Program-made: the position numbers and the translations under genes | In this document: piece after piece, positions 55,641-64,000 of the stretch | Numbering within the stretch: position 1 is the first letter of the stretch | Layout of the letters: each line of letters starts with the position of its first letter | Notes under the pieces: generated by a model | What the model saw: only the letters and a program-made list of their open reading frames with translations | Told to the model about the DNA's origin: nothing | Database searches by the model: none | Source: Legionella cherrii | GTDB lineage: Bacteria > Pseudomonadota > Gammaproteobacteria > Legionellales > Legionellaceae | Direction: 5' to 3' | Length of the DNA: 64,000 bases | NCBI RefSeq assembly: GCF_900635815.1 | Contig: NZ_LR134173.1 | Location: 2,946,001-3,010,000, forward strand

Positions 55641-58040
55641 ATGGGATTAACAGTAAACCCTCTAAGCGCGAAATATCGAAAGTTAATAAGACTGATCCAT
55701 GAATTTAATAAAATAGCACCTGAAGATGTGGTCCAGCGATTATTTTACCTACAAAAAATCAATTATTCAGTCAATTCAATTCGTATCACTGAAGGAGAAT
55801 ATCATTGGCTCTCAGCCACTGATGAAGACAGTTGGCAAGCACATCTCTTAGCTTATGGAATAAATCCTGATGGTGCATTCCTTTACAAAGGAATTCAATT
55901 TGCAAAAGCAGTAGCAGCACAATCCCCTGTAGCAGCCGCTGAGTTGCCAGAACAAAATGACACCGAGCTCTATAAGTTAATGAAAGAGCGAGATGCATTA
56001 TTGAAGGGCAGCCAACCCTTTGCCCAAATTAAAGAACAATTTGTAACAATAAGTAAGCGTCTTAGTCTGATAGCTGAACATGATAAGATGCTGAAACAAA
56101 ATCTGGATGACCACACTCGAATTTTAGAACTGGCCAAAGAAAAAATCAGCGCAATTAAAGGTGAAATTGTTACATGTAGCTCTGCCTATAAGACAGAGGT
56201 TCTAGGTGACGAGGCGGTTAATAACTACAACTTTACACTCGAAATGAGTGGCTGGGACAAAACTCTGGTTCTATCTGTAGTTGACCGAAGTGATTTAAGT
56301 GATCAAGATCTATACTCAGATCCTGTTTCAAAATATTTCGCGAATGATACTGGTCTTTTTATGATGCAATTCAAAAGTGAAGACCAGCAGGAACTAGAAT
56401 ACAGGCCGGTGGTATTAAGCCAATATGCTAACCAAGGAAATTTACTTCATGTCGCAAAATCACTAAAAGGCGAGTCACAAGAAACAATCGCCGCAAGAGC
56501 AAAATTTCACTTTAATCAAATTAATGATTTTTGTCTTAAACTCAAAGAAGCAGGTTACTACCATCCTGACATTAAATTAAGTAATTTTTTGGCACATAAT
56601 TATAAGTTGGTAATTAGTGACCGCAAAACATTTGTCAACTCCCCAAATCCTCTTGCCAGTGGAGTACGTGCTTCTCCGCGCTATGCTCCTCCCGAATATC
56701 TTGTATGTATTAATGAAGAGAATAAGACATACTACCCTGCTGCGTACAAAACCCATCTTAATGTGGAACAACTGATGTCTTATCAGCTCGGTATGGCGCT
56801 TAAAGAATTCTTAATTGCGACGCAAGTGGATAAGCTACCAGATTTAAGAAAAACGCGTCATCGGACTGCACTTTCATATTTTCGAAAACCAGGTCATGCA
56901 ATAACCAATTTGTCCACTCTTATTGAAGAATTAACACGTCCTGAAGTAGGAAAAAGACTTTCCATTAATCAATTCCAAGAGCTATTATTCTTGATTAACA
57001 ACCCAGCTGTATTTCATAAAAAACTTGAAATAGCAATATCTTCAGAGACCTTAGGTATTCAAAAGGAATTAAAAGAGATTCAAAAGCTTTTGGCCAGCGA
57101 TAACCTCGAAAAAGGAGAATTTTTAGAGAAAGCAGACGCCATTTTTACTGCCACTTCTGAACGCGAGCCTAAAGAACCTCGTTTAAATCGAATGGCGGAA
57201 CAATTAGCGACGAAGTGTTATCAAAAATATTCGAAAGAATATTTTTCCAGAATTTCTCAGGATATTGAAGATGCTCTATTAACCGAAGATTGGGTGGCCG
57301 CAAGCTGGTGGAGGCAAGCAATCCATTTTCTCTCTTTCGGTTTTTTCAGAGTGGACAGAGTGACCCCAGTAGACAAAATAAAGATTGCGCTCGATTATAA
57401 CGATCCAACATTCCGGACACATTTTATTCAATTAGAATTTTTGCCTGCTGAAGAGCTTGATGACCTAGGAATCACTGAATCAAATAACTTCCAAGATTAC
57501 TTTGAAGTTCATTTAGAGGAGATTCGAGCCCTTAATACGACGAACTCGGACAGCGAAAGCGATGAGGCTGATTGTGAAGAGGAAGCGCCTGAAAGTCCAA
57601 AAGATCGAGAAGGCACATCCGCAAAATCTTCTGAAATTAGGAATGAAGAAACTCCAGCGGAGTCCTCTTCATTTCAGACGGTGGTAGTCAAGAAAAACAG
57701 CTCTAAGAAAGCAGAAGCTCCTGTTGCTTCCCAAAAATCTGCTGATGGAACATTACCTTCTGAACCACAAAAGAGCACTCCTCCACAAGAGAAGCCACAA
57801 CAACATAAGAAAAAAACCTCTGTAGGTCTTGCAGAAAGCCAACATTTTTTTGCAAATTATGCAAAATTGTCCAAAGCGGTCTCATCTAAGAAAAGAGTCG
57901 CCTCAATACATCGGATTGGAAGCACCCTATTTAGGGGTGAGCAAAGAACGCATCACCCGCGGATTCAAGATGTTTTTGAGCCGCTGACCCAAGAAAAAAA
58001 ACCCGAACCATCAGTTACAACGACTGGTTTGGTACAATAA
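55641..58040 (+). CDS. Protein-kinase-like Dot/Icm effector candidate
   Basis: 799 residues. A kinase catalytic loop is visible as YHPDIKLSNFL with Asp310, Lys312 and Asn315, and the metal-binding Asp327 in VISDRKTF (a changed DFG). The glycine loop and beta-3 Lys are not clear, so the N-lobe is divergent. After about residue 460 come helices and coiled coil, then an acidic Ser/Glu-rich tail (DSESDEADCEEEAPES) and a basic-polar end (KKPEPSVTTTGLVQ), as expected of effectors. In L. pneumophila LegK7 (lpg1924) sits a little downstream of letS and pfp; the match is suggestive only. Start ATG 55641. Signal-peptide and membrane parts absent. Confidence 0.7.
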   Translation: MGLTVNPLSAKYRKLIRLIHEFNKIAPEDVVQRLFYLQKINYSVNSIRITEGEYHWLSATDEDSWQAHLLAYGINPDGAFLYKGIQFAKAVAAQSPVAAAELPEQNDTELYKLMKERDALLKGSQPFAQIKEQFVTISKRLSLIAEHDKMLKQNLDDHTRILELAKEKISAIKGEIVTCSSAYKTEVLGDEAVNNYNFTLEMSGWDKTLVLSVVDRSDLSDQDLYSDPVSKYFANDTGLFMMQFKSEDQQELEYRPVVLSQYANQGNLLHVAKSLKGESQETIAARAKFHFNQINDFCLKLKEAGYYHPDIKLSNFLAHNYKLVISDRKTFVNSPNPLASGVRASPRYAPPEYLVCINEENKTYYPAAYKTHLNVEQLMSYQLGMALKEFLIATQVDKLPDLRKTRHRTALSYFRKPGHAITNLSTLIEELTRPEVGKRLSINQFQELLFLINNPAVFHKKLEIAISSETLGIQKELKEIQKLLASDNLEKGEFLEKADAIFTATSEREPKEPRLNRMAEQLATKCYQKYSKEYFSRISQDIEDALLTEDWVAASWWRQAIHFLSFGFFRVDRVTPVDKIKIALDYNDPTFRTHFIQLEFLPAEELDDLGITESNNFQDYFEVHLEEIRALNTTNSDSESDEADCEEEAPESPKDREGTSAKSSEIRNEETPAESSSFQTVVVKKNSSKKAEAPVASQKSADGTLPSEPQKSTPPQEKPQQHKKKTSVGLAESQHFFANYAKLSKAVSSKKRVASIHRIGSTLFRGEQRTHHPRIQDVFEPLTQEKKPEPSVTTTGLVQ

Positions 58041-58184
58041 AAAATAGACCAATGCTCAAGGAAGAGCTCCTTCATTACCTCAAAATTGTTTTTTCCTTCG
58101 AATACAAACTAATAACCATCGTAATTTTTAAAATTTTCTTTTGTATTCACTTTGATTATTCTATGGAAATCCTTAAAGTTCTTT

Positions 58185-58214
58185 TTGACCAAAAGCATAA
58201 AAATTGTCTATATT
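58185..58214 (+). promoter_or_regulatory. Sigma-70-like promoter of the 876-residue gene
   Basis: TTGACC (58185-58190), 18 nt, TATATT (58209-58214). The ATG is 40 nt downstream with AAGGA at good distance. This gives the gene its own transcript, separate from the kinase-like gene. Confidence 0.5.
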
Positions 58215-58253
58215 TATAAACAGGAATAATTTGGTTTTATAAGGACGTAACTA

Positions 58254-60884
58254 ATGGAGTTGGGGCAAAAAAATAGGATTATCAAAAGATTTTTAAAAGA
58301 AAAGTGTGAAAATCCTATTGCAATGGAGCTGCAAAGTATTGATCTTGAGTACTATTCTGATCTGGATAAGTTGTTGGATCATATCGATTTCCATCAAAAT
58401 GGTTTATTTGACTTGGAAACCCTAGAAACAGATCCCGAACAGTGGCGAGAATTTTGTGGCATCATCAAATATTCTTCTACCTTTGAGAAAGGAGGCTCTC
58501 CTCCTCTATTAAAGTCTGTCGACTTCAAAAAAGCAGAAGAAGGCATACGCTATACCCAAAATGCTCATGAGATTATTCGATTACCCAAAGACAATTACTA
58601 CGAACGACCAACCTATACACCCACAGAAGTTGATACTGAATTAGATGATTTAATAATCAACAGCAGAACAAAACTGTACTCGCTTACCCAAACTTTTCCA
58701 GATGCCACACCATTTGATGCCTCCAACTTCATACAGGTCACAGCACTGATTCAACGTTTGCAAGAAGAGATGGAGCGATTGCCGCATAATGATCCAGAAA
58801 AAGAAAGGATACAAGAACGATTAAATATTCTATCCGATCTTAATAATATTAATGAATTAAAGCGTATCTGTATCCCGCAAGACAATGGGTCCACGCTTAT
58901 TTATTGTACACTACAAGAAAATATAGGTGGTGTAACAGAAAAAATCACCTTAATGAGTTTGGACAATGTAAAAAAACAATTACGTCATCTATGCGATAGC
59001 GCGCCAGGTTTGAGTATAAAAGATTATCAGGCTGGAAGAGAACAATATAAGCTTAGGACGGAAGCCATTATCAAATTACCGAAACACGGTGCTATTCAAG
59101 AGGTTCAACATGAAGCAATGGCGCTTAATGTCTCCCGATTAATGGAATTAGATACGGCAACTACCACGACCATTTCTCATAACGGACACCCTGCATTATT
59201 TATTCCCTTTGATGAGATACAGTTACTTAGTGGTTTTTCTTTAGGAAAAACGTTTTACGCATGGTTATTAGGAAAAACTTATACTCACTATTCAACGATT
59301 AAATCTTTAGGTGAAGGAATACAAGCGGACTGTTTTATTGATGATTTTGGCGATGCATTTGGCCTGCTTTACCTATGTAGTGATACCGATGCAATAGGTG
59401 GCAATTGTCAAAATAAGGCATTAAGAAATGCAAAATCACTTTTTATTTTTGACCAGTCACTTATGGATACCCACAAGTTTATCCTTGATTCACGCTTGTG
59501 TCTTATACCAGGAGAATTCCTTAAGAAACACACGCGCCATGGTTTGGGAAGAAATCGTACTCTCATTGAAGATTCGTCCATGCACTCTAAATTTGAAAGC
59601 ATCATGCAATTACGTGCAATGGACGATAAAATTCTCCAATATGTGACTCACGTTATATGGCAGCATCAGCAACAAGCAGCTCGAATTAAACGACAATTTA
59701 AAAAACCATTGAGCACTGAAAAACAAAGCCAATTAACTTCCGAGTTAAGCGATCTCATGCTTTTAGAAAAAGATGCGGAAACCTTGCGCACTAGGTTAAT
59801 GGAACGTCTCGAAGCAATTGATGATATTTTACCGCAATCGACAGGTGATATCGATTTGCCTATGGTAAGAAATGCTTTGATTTTTGAAAAACTTATACAT
59901 AATCCTATATTGTATAGTGACGATGGGCGCCCTTTTAAAAACCCTTGGACTTACAGACAACAAAATAAACTAAAAAAAATAGATGATCTGGGTAATGACT
60001 TGATACAACTGACCTTTAGCGACAAAATCTCTTCAGTCATGGTGGATTTTATTAAACGGCGTGGTGGAGGTGACTCCATAACTATCACCACACCAAAAAC
60101 AATCACCCTAAGTAAGGCTCAATTGATTGAATTAAGAGAAGACATACTCCATCCGGAGCATCAATTAGTCTTAGATCCAGCCATAAACTATTTGGATCCA
60201 CTCGACTTGGCAGCAATTAAAGAAGCTTATAATGCAGGGAATCGAACCTACATGATGCACACGGTTACCAGTTATCGTGAGAAAATGAATCATGATAAGG
60301 CCTCTGTTGATGAACAATTGAAATGTATTGTTGAAACTGAAGAACAATTGAAACAATTCATTATAAGCGCTCATGATAGAGGCTTTGGCATGCATGTCCT
60401 CAAAAAATTCTATTTTGATGCACAGCAACAATTGCAGAGGTTGATCCCTCCTTTAAAAGTCCCAGTGCAGTTAAATAATGCTTTTGCCGCTGCTTTAAAG
60501 CTGGATAGAGTATCTGAATTTAATGCCGTCGTGTTACAAGCAATAAAACAAGATAAAATCACGGATCAACAATTTATAAGTTTTCTTGATGAATGCATAC
60601 AAAGAGCTAATGCAGCAACGAATTATACCCAAGCACAGCAAGAAAGTTCCGAACTCTCCAGTAAAGCTAAAGAGGTGATGTGTCGATTAGAGGTATTTAC
60701 AATACCTTTTTTTAGCCAGCTTCTCACATCATCATGCATGCAACAAGATGGATTGAAGCAGCATGATTTCATCATTGAAACAAAGCAGGAGAAAGAAGAG
60801 GAGGTGTGGACAGTAAAATCATCACCGAACTCACCGTCATCGGACACGGCACATGAGGAACATATAAAAATGTTATGCAATTAA
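58254..60884 (+). CDS. Large effector candidate of unknown function
   Basis: 876 residues, no signal peptide or membrane segment. The middle (residues about 275-460) holds the most distinctive part: IKLPKHGAIQEVQHEAMALN, a GHPALFIPF block, CFIDDFGDAFGLLYLCSDTDA, and GLGRNRTLIEDSSMHSKFE. The pattern of Lys, a conserved Glu/His string, then DDFGD could be a highly divergent kinase or PI-kinase-like core, but I cannot prove it. The C-terminal third is helical, and the end is acidic (KQEKEEEVW and SSPNSPSSDTAHEEH), an E-block-like tail common in Dot/Icm substrates. It resembles lpg1925 in position only. Start ATG 58254 after AAGGA. Confidence 0.65.
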   Translation: MELGQKNRIIKRFLKEKCENPIAMELQSIDLEYYSDLDKLLDHIDFHQNGLFDLETLETDPEQWREFCGIIKYSSTFEKGGSPPLLKSVDFKKAEEGIRYTQNAHEIIRLPKDNYYERPTYTPTEVDTELDDLIINSRTKLYSLTQTFPDATPFDASNFIQVTALIQRLQEEMERLPHNDPEKERIQERLNILSDLNNINELKRICIPQDNGSTLIYCTLQENIGGVTEKITLMSLDNVKKQLRHLCDSAPGLSIKDYQAGREQYKLRTEAIIKLPKHGAIQEVQHEAMALNVSRLMELDTATTTTISHNGHPALFIPFDEIQLLSGFSLGKTFYAWLLGKTYTHYSTIKSLGEGIQADCFIDDFGDAFGLLYLCSDTDAIGGNCQNKALRNAKSLFIFDQSLMDTHKFILDSRLCLIPGEFLKKHTRHGLGRNRTLIEDSSMHSKFESIMQLRAMDDKILQYVTHVIWQHQQQAARIKRQFKKPLSTEKQSQLTSELSDLMLLEKDAETLRTRLMERLEAIDDILPQSTGDIDLPMVRNALIFEKLIHNPILYSDDGRPFKNPWTYRQQNKLKKIDDLGNDLIQLTFSDKISSVMVDFIKRRGGGDSITITTPKTITLSKAQLIELREDILHPEHQLVLDPAINYLDPLDLAAIKEAYNAGNRTYMMHTVTSYREKMNHDKASVDEQLKCIVETEEQLKQFIISAHDRGFGMHVLKKFYFDAQQQLQRLIPPLKVPVQLNNAFAAALKLDRVSEFNAVVLQAIKQDKITDQQFISFLDECIQRANAATNYTQAQQESSELSSKAKEVMCRLEVFTIPFFSQLLTSSCMQQDGLKQHDFIIETKQEKEEEVWTVKSSPNSPSSDTAHEEHIKMLCN

Positions 60885-60925
60885 TAATTTATTTGCATAT
60901 ACTGAATGAAGTTAATGGAGCAATT

Positions 60926-61483
60926 ATGCCTATACATGAGAGACGTCAACATTTTCGAGTAGAAGATCATATCTATTTTAACTACCGAGTTATGGAGCCA
61001 GGGGAACTGTGTCCTGATCGCGCAGTTGTGGATCAACTTTTAGGCAAAAATGGGCAACGATATCTTGAGGCTGCGCATTATTTTCAAGAAATTGATTATG
61101 AATTAGCTGAACTAACTCAAGTTATTGCGCTTAAAGAACCTACAATAGCCCACTATCTTAATCTACTCAATGCAAAAATAGATTACTTATCACGACAAAT
61201 GCTTATGACCAATACCATTCAGCTACGCAAGGTCAATATTAGTCTAGGTGGAATGGCATTTAAGACACCTGAGCTCATTAAAGAAAAAACACTGTTAAAA
61301 TTGGTCATCTATACCAAACCTAAAATGATACCTGTCATTGTTGAAGGCACTGTGGTTTATAGCCAGTATCAAAGCGAGCATAACTACCGAACCGCAGTAT
61401 CATTTAATGGATTAACCAATGAACAGGAACAAATTCTTTCTCAACATATTTTATTGGCACAGGCGAAACACCGTTCGGACTAA
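60926..61483 (+). CDS. Atypical PilZ-domain protein with inserted helices
   Basis: 185 residues from ATG 60926 (GGAG 5 nt upstream; an earlier in-frame codon at 60875 overlaps the upstream gene and is rejected). The PilZ c-di-GMP motifs are RRQHFR at 6-11 and NISLGG at 104-109. Between them lies a helical insertion of about 75 residues (LEAAHYFQEIDYELAEL, then LNLLNAKIDYLSRQM) rather than the usual 20-30. This is the tetrameric PilZ layout known from Xanthomonas XCC6012. Its role is likely c-di-GMP output or motility control. The gene is 41 nt after the 876-residue gene. Confidence 0.82.
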   Translation: MPIHERRQHFRVEDHIYFNYRVMEPGELCPDRAVVDQLLGKNGQRYLEAAHYFQEIDYELAELTQVIALKEPTIAHYLNLLNAKIDYLSRQMLMTNTIQLRKVNISLGGMAFKTPELIKEKTLLKLVIYTKPKMIPVIVEGTVVYSQYQSEHNYRTAVSFNGLTNEQEQILSQHILLAQAKHRSD

Positions 61484-61568
61484 AAAATAATTTAATCATT
61501 TTAAGTACAAAATTGCCAAATAACACGTACACTATACTGCGTTTATGTGTTGGAAATAAGAGGCAAAC

Positions 61569-61835
61569 ATGACCAGAATAGTATATTGCTGTAAATTAAA
61601 ACAAGAAGCTGAAGGCTTATTAAAACCACCCTTCCCCGGTACCTTAGGTGAACGGGTTTATAATGAAGTATCAAAACAGGCCTGGAATATGTGGTTAACC
61701 CACCAAACCATGCTCATCAATGAATACCGCCTGAATTTAATGGAAGCTAAAGCACGCGAGTTTTTAAAAGAAGAAATGCAAAAATATTTTTTTGGTGAGG
61801 GCTCTGAAAAACCCGCTGGTTACACACCTAAATAA
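61569..61835 (+). CDS. yggX: Fe(2+)-trafficking protein YggX
   Basis: 88 residues, very close to the 91 of E. coli. [17 protein letters not shown] with the conserved Cys, [18 protein letters not shown] and [18 protein letters not shown] are family hallmarks. It supports iron-sulfur cluster repair and oxidative stress resistance. Start ATG 61569, preceded by AATAAGAGG. A TATACT lies at 61533, a likely -10. The gene ends in a 512-nt spacer before tRNA-Phe. Confidence 0.94.
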   Translation: MTRIVYCCKLKQEAEGLLKPPFPGTLGERVYNEVSKQAWNMWLTHQTMLINEYRLNLMEAKAREFLKEEMQKYFFGEGSEKPAGYTPK

Positions 61836-62347
61836 ATTAAATGGAGTCTCTGTTGCAAAACTTCACGCCTAACGAGAGATTACCCTACTGTAAGGCAGTA
61901 TTAAAGATCCCTTATGGCACTCGGGATGAGAATAAAAAAGTGTGAATTTTTTCTCTTGTTTTTTAAAATCGGAAACACGCTTAGACTGTGTAGCCACTGT
62001 CTGGAAAGTCTATTTCAAGTCAGTGGCTCAATTTGCTCATTGAATTGAAATTAAGAGCGTCAATCTCCTTCCAAAATCGTCTATTTTCCGCTTCATCCCA
62101 AGATATTGATATAAACTTAACACATTAGAAAAATCAGAATTCAATTAGATTAAATTGACACCAAAAAGAGAAAATTAAATACTTAAAAATCAGTCATTTA
62201 TTCAAAAAAAACACTATGATTATAAAAAAATCATAAAAGAATGATTCAGAAATGAATGGCCCAAAAATAAAAAACAATTTTTTTTTAAAAAAAATGCATT
62301 CAACACTTGACTCAAAACGCTTCTCGGAGTCTAATAGCAACCCTCGG
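61836..62347. other. Intergenic region, 512 nt, upstream of tRNA-Phe
   Basis: AT-rich. The first 130 nt include palindrome-like pieces (GCACTCGGGATGAG, then TTTTTCTC). Further on are several T-runs but no ORF, tRNA or clear repeat. It must contain the tRNA-Phe promoter near its 3' end, which I cannot mark with certainty. A degraded gene cannot be excluded. Confidence 0.35.
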
Positions 62348-62423
<76 letters not shown>

Positions 62424-62803
62424 TGAGATTAACTACTTACGGTGAATTCCGAGACATCAAAAATTTCATGTATCTCCCAATTACGGGAGCACTTATAATT
62501 AACTACAGAACCCCCTGACACGAACTCCGGACAAACTTCTTAAAAGTCCTATATGGAGATTCTTGGTGCACAATAACACAAAGCTATAAACTAATCATCT
62601 TACCTATTTGTGTTGTTTCTTTTCCTTTTCTTAAGCTTTGATTGCAAAGTAAAGTGAGGACCACCATTGGTTGGTCTGTGAATTGCCTTACTAGAAATAA
62701 TCAGGGTAAATACTATACTTGATTTATATAACTATGTTTCTGTTTTGAGTGATAAATCGGTAATAAGAAGTAATTGAAATACACACTAAATGGAGAGTTG
62801 GGA
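62424..62803. other. Intergenic region, 380 nt, downstream of tRNA-Phe
   Basis: A weak CTCCC/GGGAG hairpin at 62474-62489 may end the tRNA transcript. The rest is AT-rich, with TATACT near 62714 as a possible -10 for the next gene. I find no repeat of the tRNA end, no integrase and no ORF of substance. Confidence 0.35.
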
Positions 62804-63343
62804 ATGAGTAATTATAAAAAAGAGCTCGAAAATGCGAAAAAAAAGCAAAGAGAAGAAGAAGATATTGAGATGACGAAATTATTACGCAAAAGTAGTCAAT
62901 CTAATCAAAATGAAGAAGATCGCATATTTGAAACCAGCAGGTAGCCGATTGATTTTCTTAAAATACTGCATCGAGTAAATGATCGAATGCCAAAAGATAA
63001 AAAAGCAGAGAAGATAAATGTAGAAGACCACAATAACCAGAAAATAATCCACATGAAATATCCCTCAACCTTTGACTCAGAATCTAGAGTAGCAGCATTT
63101 GAGCATCTCATGAAAGAGTTATCCAAGGAGACAGAACTTAAGGGAGAGATTTGTTGGGTTATGCCAGCCGTTAACGACGGGAAGATTCACCCGCCAATAC
63201 AGGTTTACAAAGATGGTGAAAAACTGGCGACTTATCATAGTGCCGAAGATTTTGTTAAAGCTTATCCAGAAGAGGTGAAAAAATTTGAAGCCAGAATTAC
63301 ATCAGAGAATGTAGAAGAACAATCTACTAGGCCCAGTTTTTAA
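62804..63343 (+). pseudogene. Unknown gene interrupted by an in-frame TAG
   Basis: ATG 62804 follows GGAGAG. The first part is 46 codons of charged, helical sequence (KKELENAKKKQREEEDIEMT) and ends in FETSR before TAG at 62942-62944. The same frame then stays open: PIDFLKILHRVNDRMPKDKKAEK and on to a stop at 63343, with the ATG at 62987 as a possible internal start giving 118 residues. The C-terminal part has WVMPAVNDGKIHPPIQVYKDG and ends SENVEEQSTRPSF. A single TAG separates two halves that read as one protein of about 179 residues. Family not recognised. Confidence 0.55.
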
Positions 63344-63454
63344 ATGTAACAAAGTGTAGCTTTTTCACTAACCTTTTTGCGCATCGGTGCTATATAAATG
63401 GGTTTGGAGAAAAGCCACGAACTGAAGTAACTTAAAAGTTAAATAGCAAAGAGC

Positions 63455-64000
63455 ATGCTTGGGTTAATTTCCCCAATGAAAGGAATCATCCGCTTCTTTC
63501 GCTTAGCGGGATTTGCTACCCTTTCGACTATCTTAGCGCCATTTGCAAAAGCAGCTTGGCTCAGCATACTCCCTGAATTCAATCCGTTTAAATATCATTC
63601 CTTTCCGGTTAATGGAGCAACTCAATCCCATCGTTTAACTGCAGCATTACAACAGCAAATAATACGCCTTGCCAAGCAAGATCGACTCATTGAGCTCCCA
63701 CCTGTATTGACCTTTCAGTCGGTAATGGATTTTACAGTAAGTACACGTGCCATAATTAATGCTTTCTATGCCAACCTTCCTGCAAATGGTAATTAGTATT
63801 ATTTGATTTGAATCGAACTGCTAAACTAGCCATATATTACGCTCTTCTGCTGATACAGCCGTGGCACGCCTTTTAAATGAAGCGCCAAGAACATTTCGAA
63901 CTCTAATCATCACCAATGCGAATGTGGACAGTATTGAAGTTGTCGAACGGGTCACTGAAGCTGGGGCAGTGAATGAACAGGTTACCCTGCTCGAAACTGG
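63455..64000 (+). pseudogene. Alpha/beta-hydrolase-like gene in decay, running off the window
   Basis: Three consecutive pieces in three frames. Frame 1 starts at ATG 63455 (MLGLISPMKGIIRFFRLAGF, membrane-prone N-terminus) and ends at 63796 after LPANGN. Frame 2 continues LVLFDLNRTAKLA from about 63793. Frame 3 from about 63831 reads HILRSSADTAVARLLNEAPR, then TLIITNANVDSIEVVERVTE to the window end. Together they read as one protein with two frameshifts, about 182 residues visible. I recall similar sequence in alpha/beta-hydrolase-type proteins, but the catalytic motif is not visible here. The 3' end is outside the window. Confidence 0.6.

Overview
This window looks like a chromosomal segment of a Legionella species, probably not L. 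pneumophila itself. The DNA is AT-rich and intergenic space is moderate. Gene content includes Legionella hallmarks: the LetS sensor kinase, a CD39-type NTPDase, a NosP/FIST nitric-oxide module, several large unrecognised proteins that look like Dot/Icm effectors, and a housekeeping block (gltX, letS, pfp, pilin, bolA, tsaB, yoaA, fdxA, yggX). The species call is inference from gene content only.

Layout. 1-6.1 kb: a truncated unknown gene, mtfA, a frameshifted GxSxG effector-like gene, a coiled-coil protein, a tandem pair of small membrane proteins and an orphan effector-like protein. 6.1-15.4 kb (minus strand): a four-gene RND efflux operon (mdtA-mdtB-mdtC plus a NodT/TolC-type lipoprotein) with overlapping reading frames. 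15.5-20.4 kb: FIST sensor, histidine kinase and REC-PAS-GGDEF-EAL output gene; the output gene is interrupted by an in-frame amber codon. 20.7-28.6 kb: Kdo hydroxylase, YchJ-like SEC-C protein, Kef-type antiporter, ribosomal oxygenase RoxA, a 45-residue Cys-rich peptide, an EamA transporter, a frameshifted NTPDase and EpmC. 28.7-34.4 kb: an MMPL-type transporter, a 116-bp element with a perfect 32-bp inverted repeat, and a one-module NRPS with order A-T-C. 34.7-41.5 kb: a secreted Cys-rich protein, a frameshifted outer-membrane barrel, tandem paralogous GxSxG hydrolase-like effectors, a GST, and a distant paralog of the protein at 5.1 kb. 41.7-55.3 kb: serine hydrolase, gltX, letS, pfp, a sigma-54-type promoter with a type IV pilin, bolA, an APC permease, and the packed run fdxA-yoaA-tsaB-ycaR. 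55.6-61.8 kb: a protein-kinase-like effector, an 876-residue effector-like protein, an atypical PilZ protein and yggX. 61.8-64 kb: tRNA-Phe followed by decayed genes up to the window edge.

How genes work together. The MdtABC-NodT genes should form one tripartite drug-efflux pump. The FIST-kinase-GGDEF/EAL set matches the L. pneumophila NosP pathway linking nitric oxide to cyclic-di-GMP, but here its output enzyme is probably broken. LetS is the sensor of the LetA/S switch between replication and transmission. RoxA, EpmC and TsaB all modify translation components, and KdoO modifies lipid A-core sugar.

The most striking property of the window is the number of interrupted genes: six otherwise recognisable genes carry a frameshift or in-frame TAG. 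Either this genome is decaying, or the assembly carries residual errors. Two of the six lesions are TAG codons in an unshifted frame, which indel-type sequencing error would not produce. I saw no CRISPR array, prophage or complete insertion sequence.
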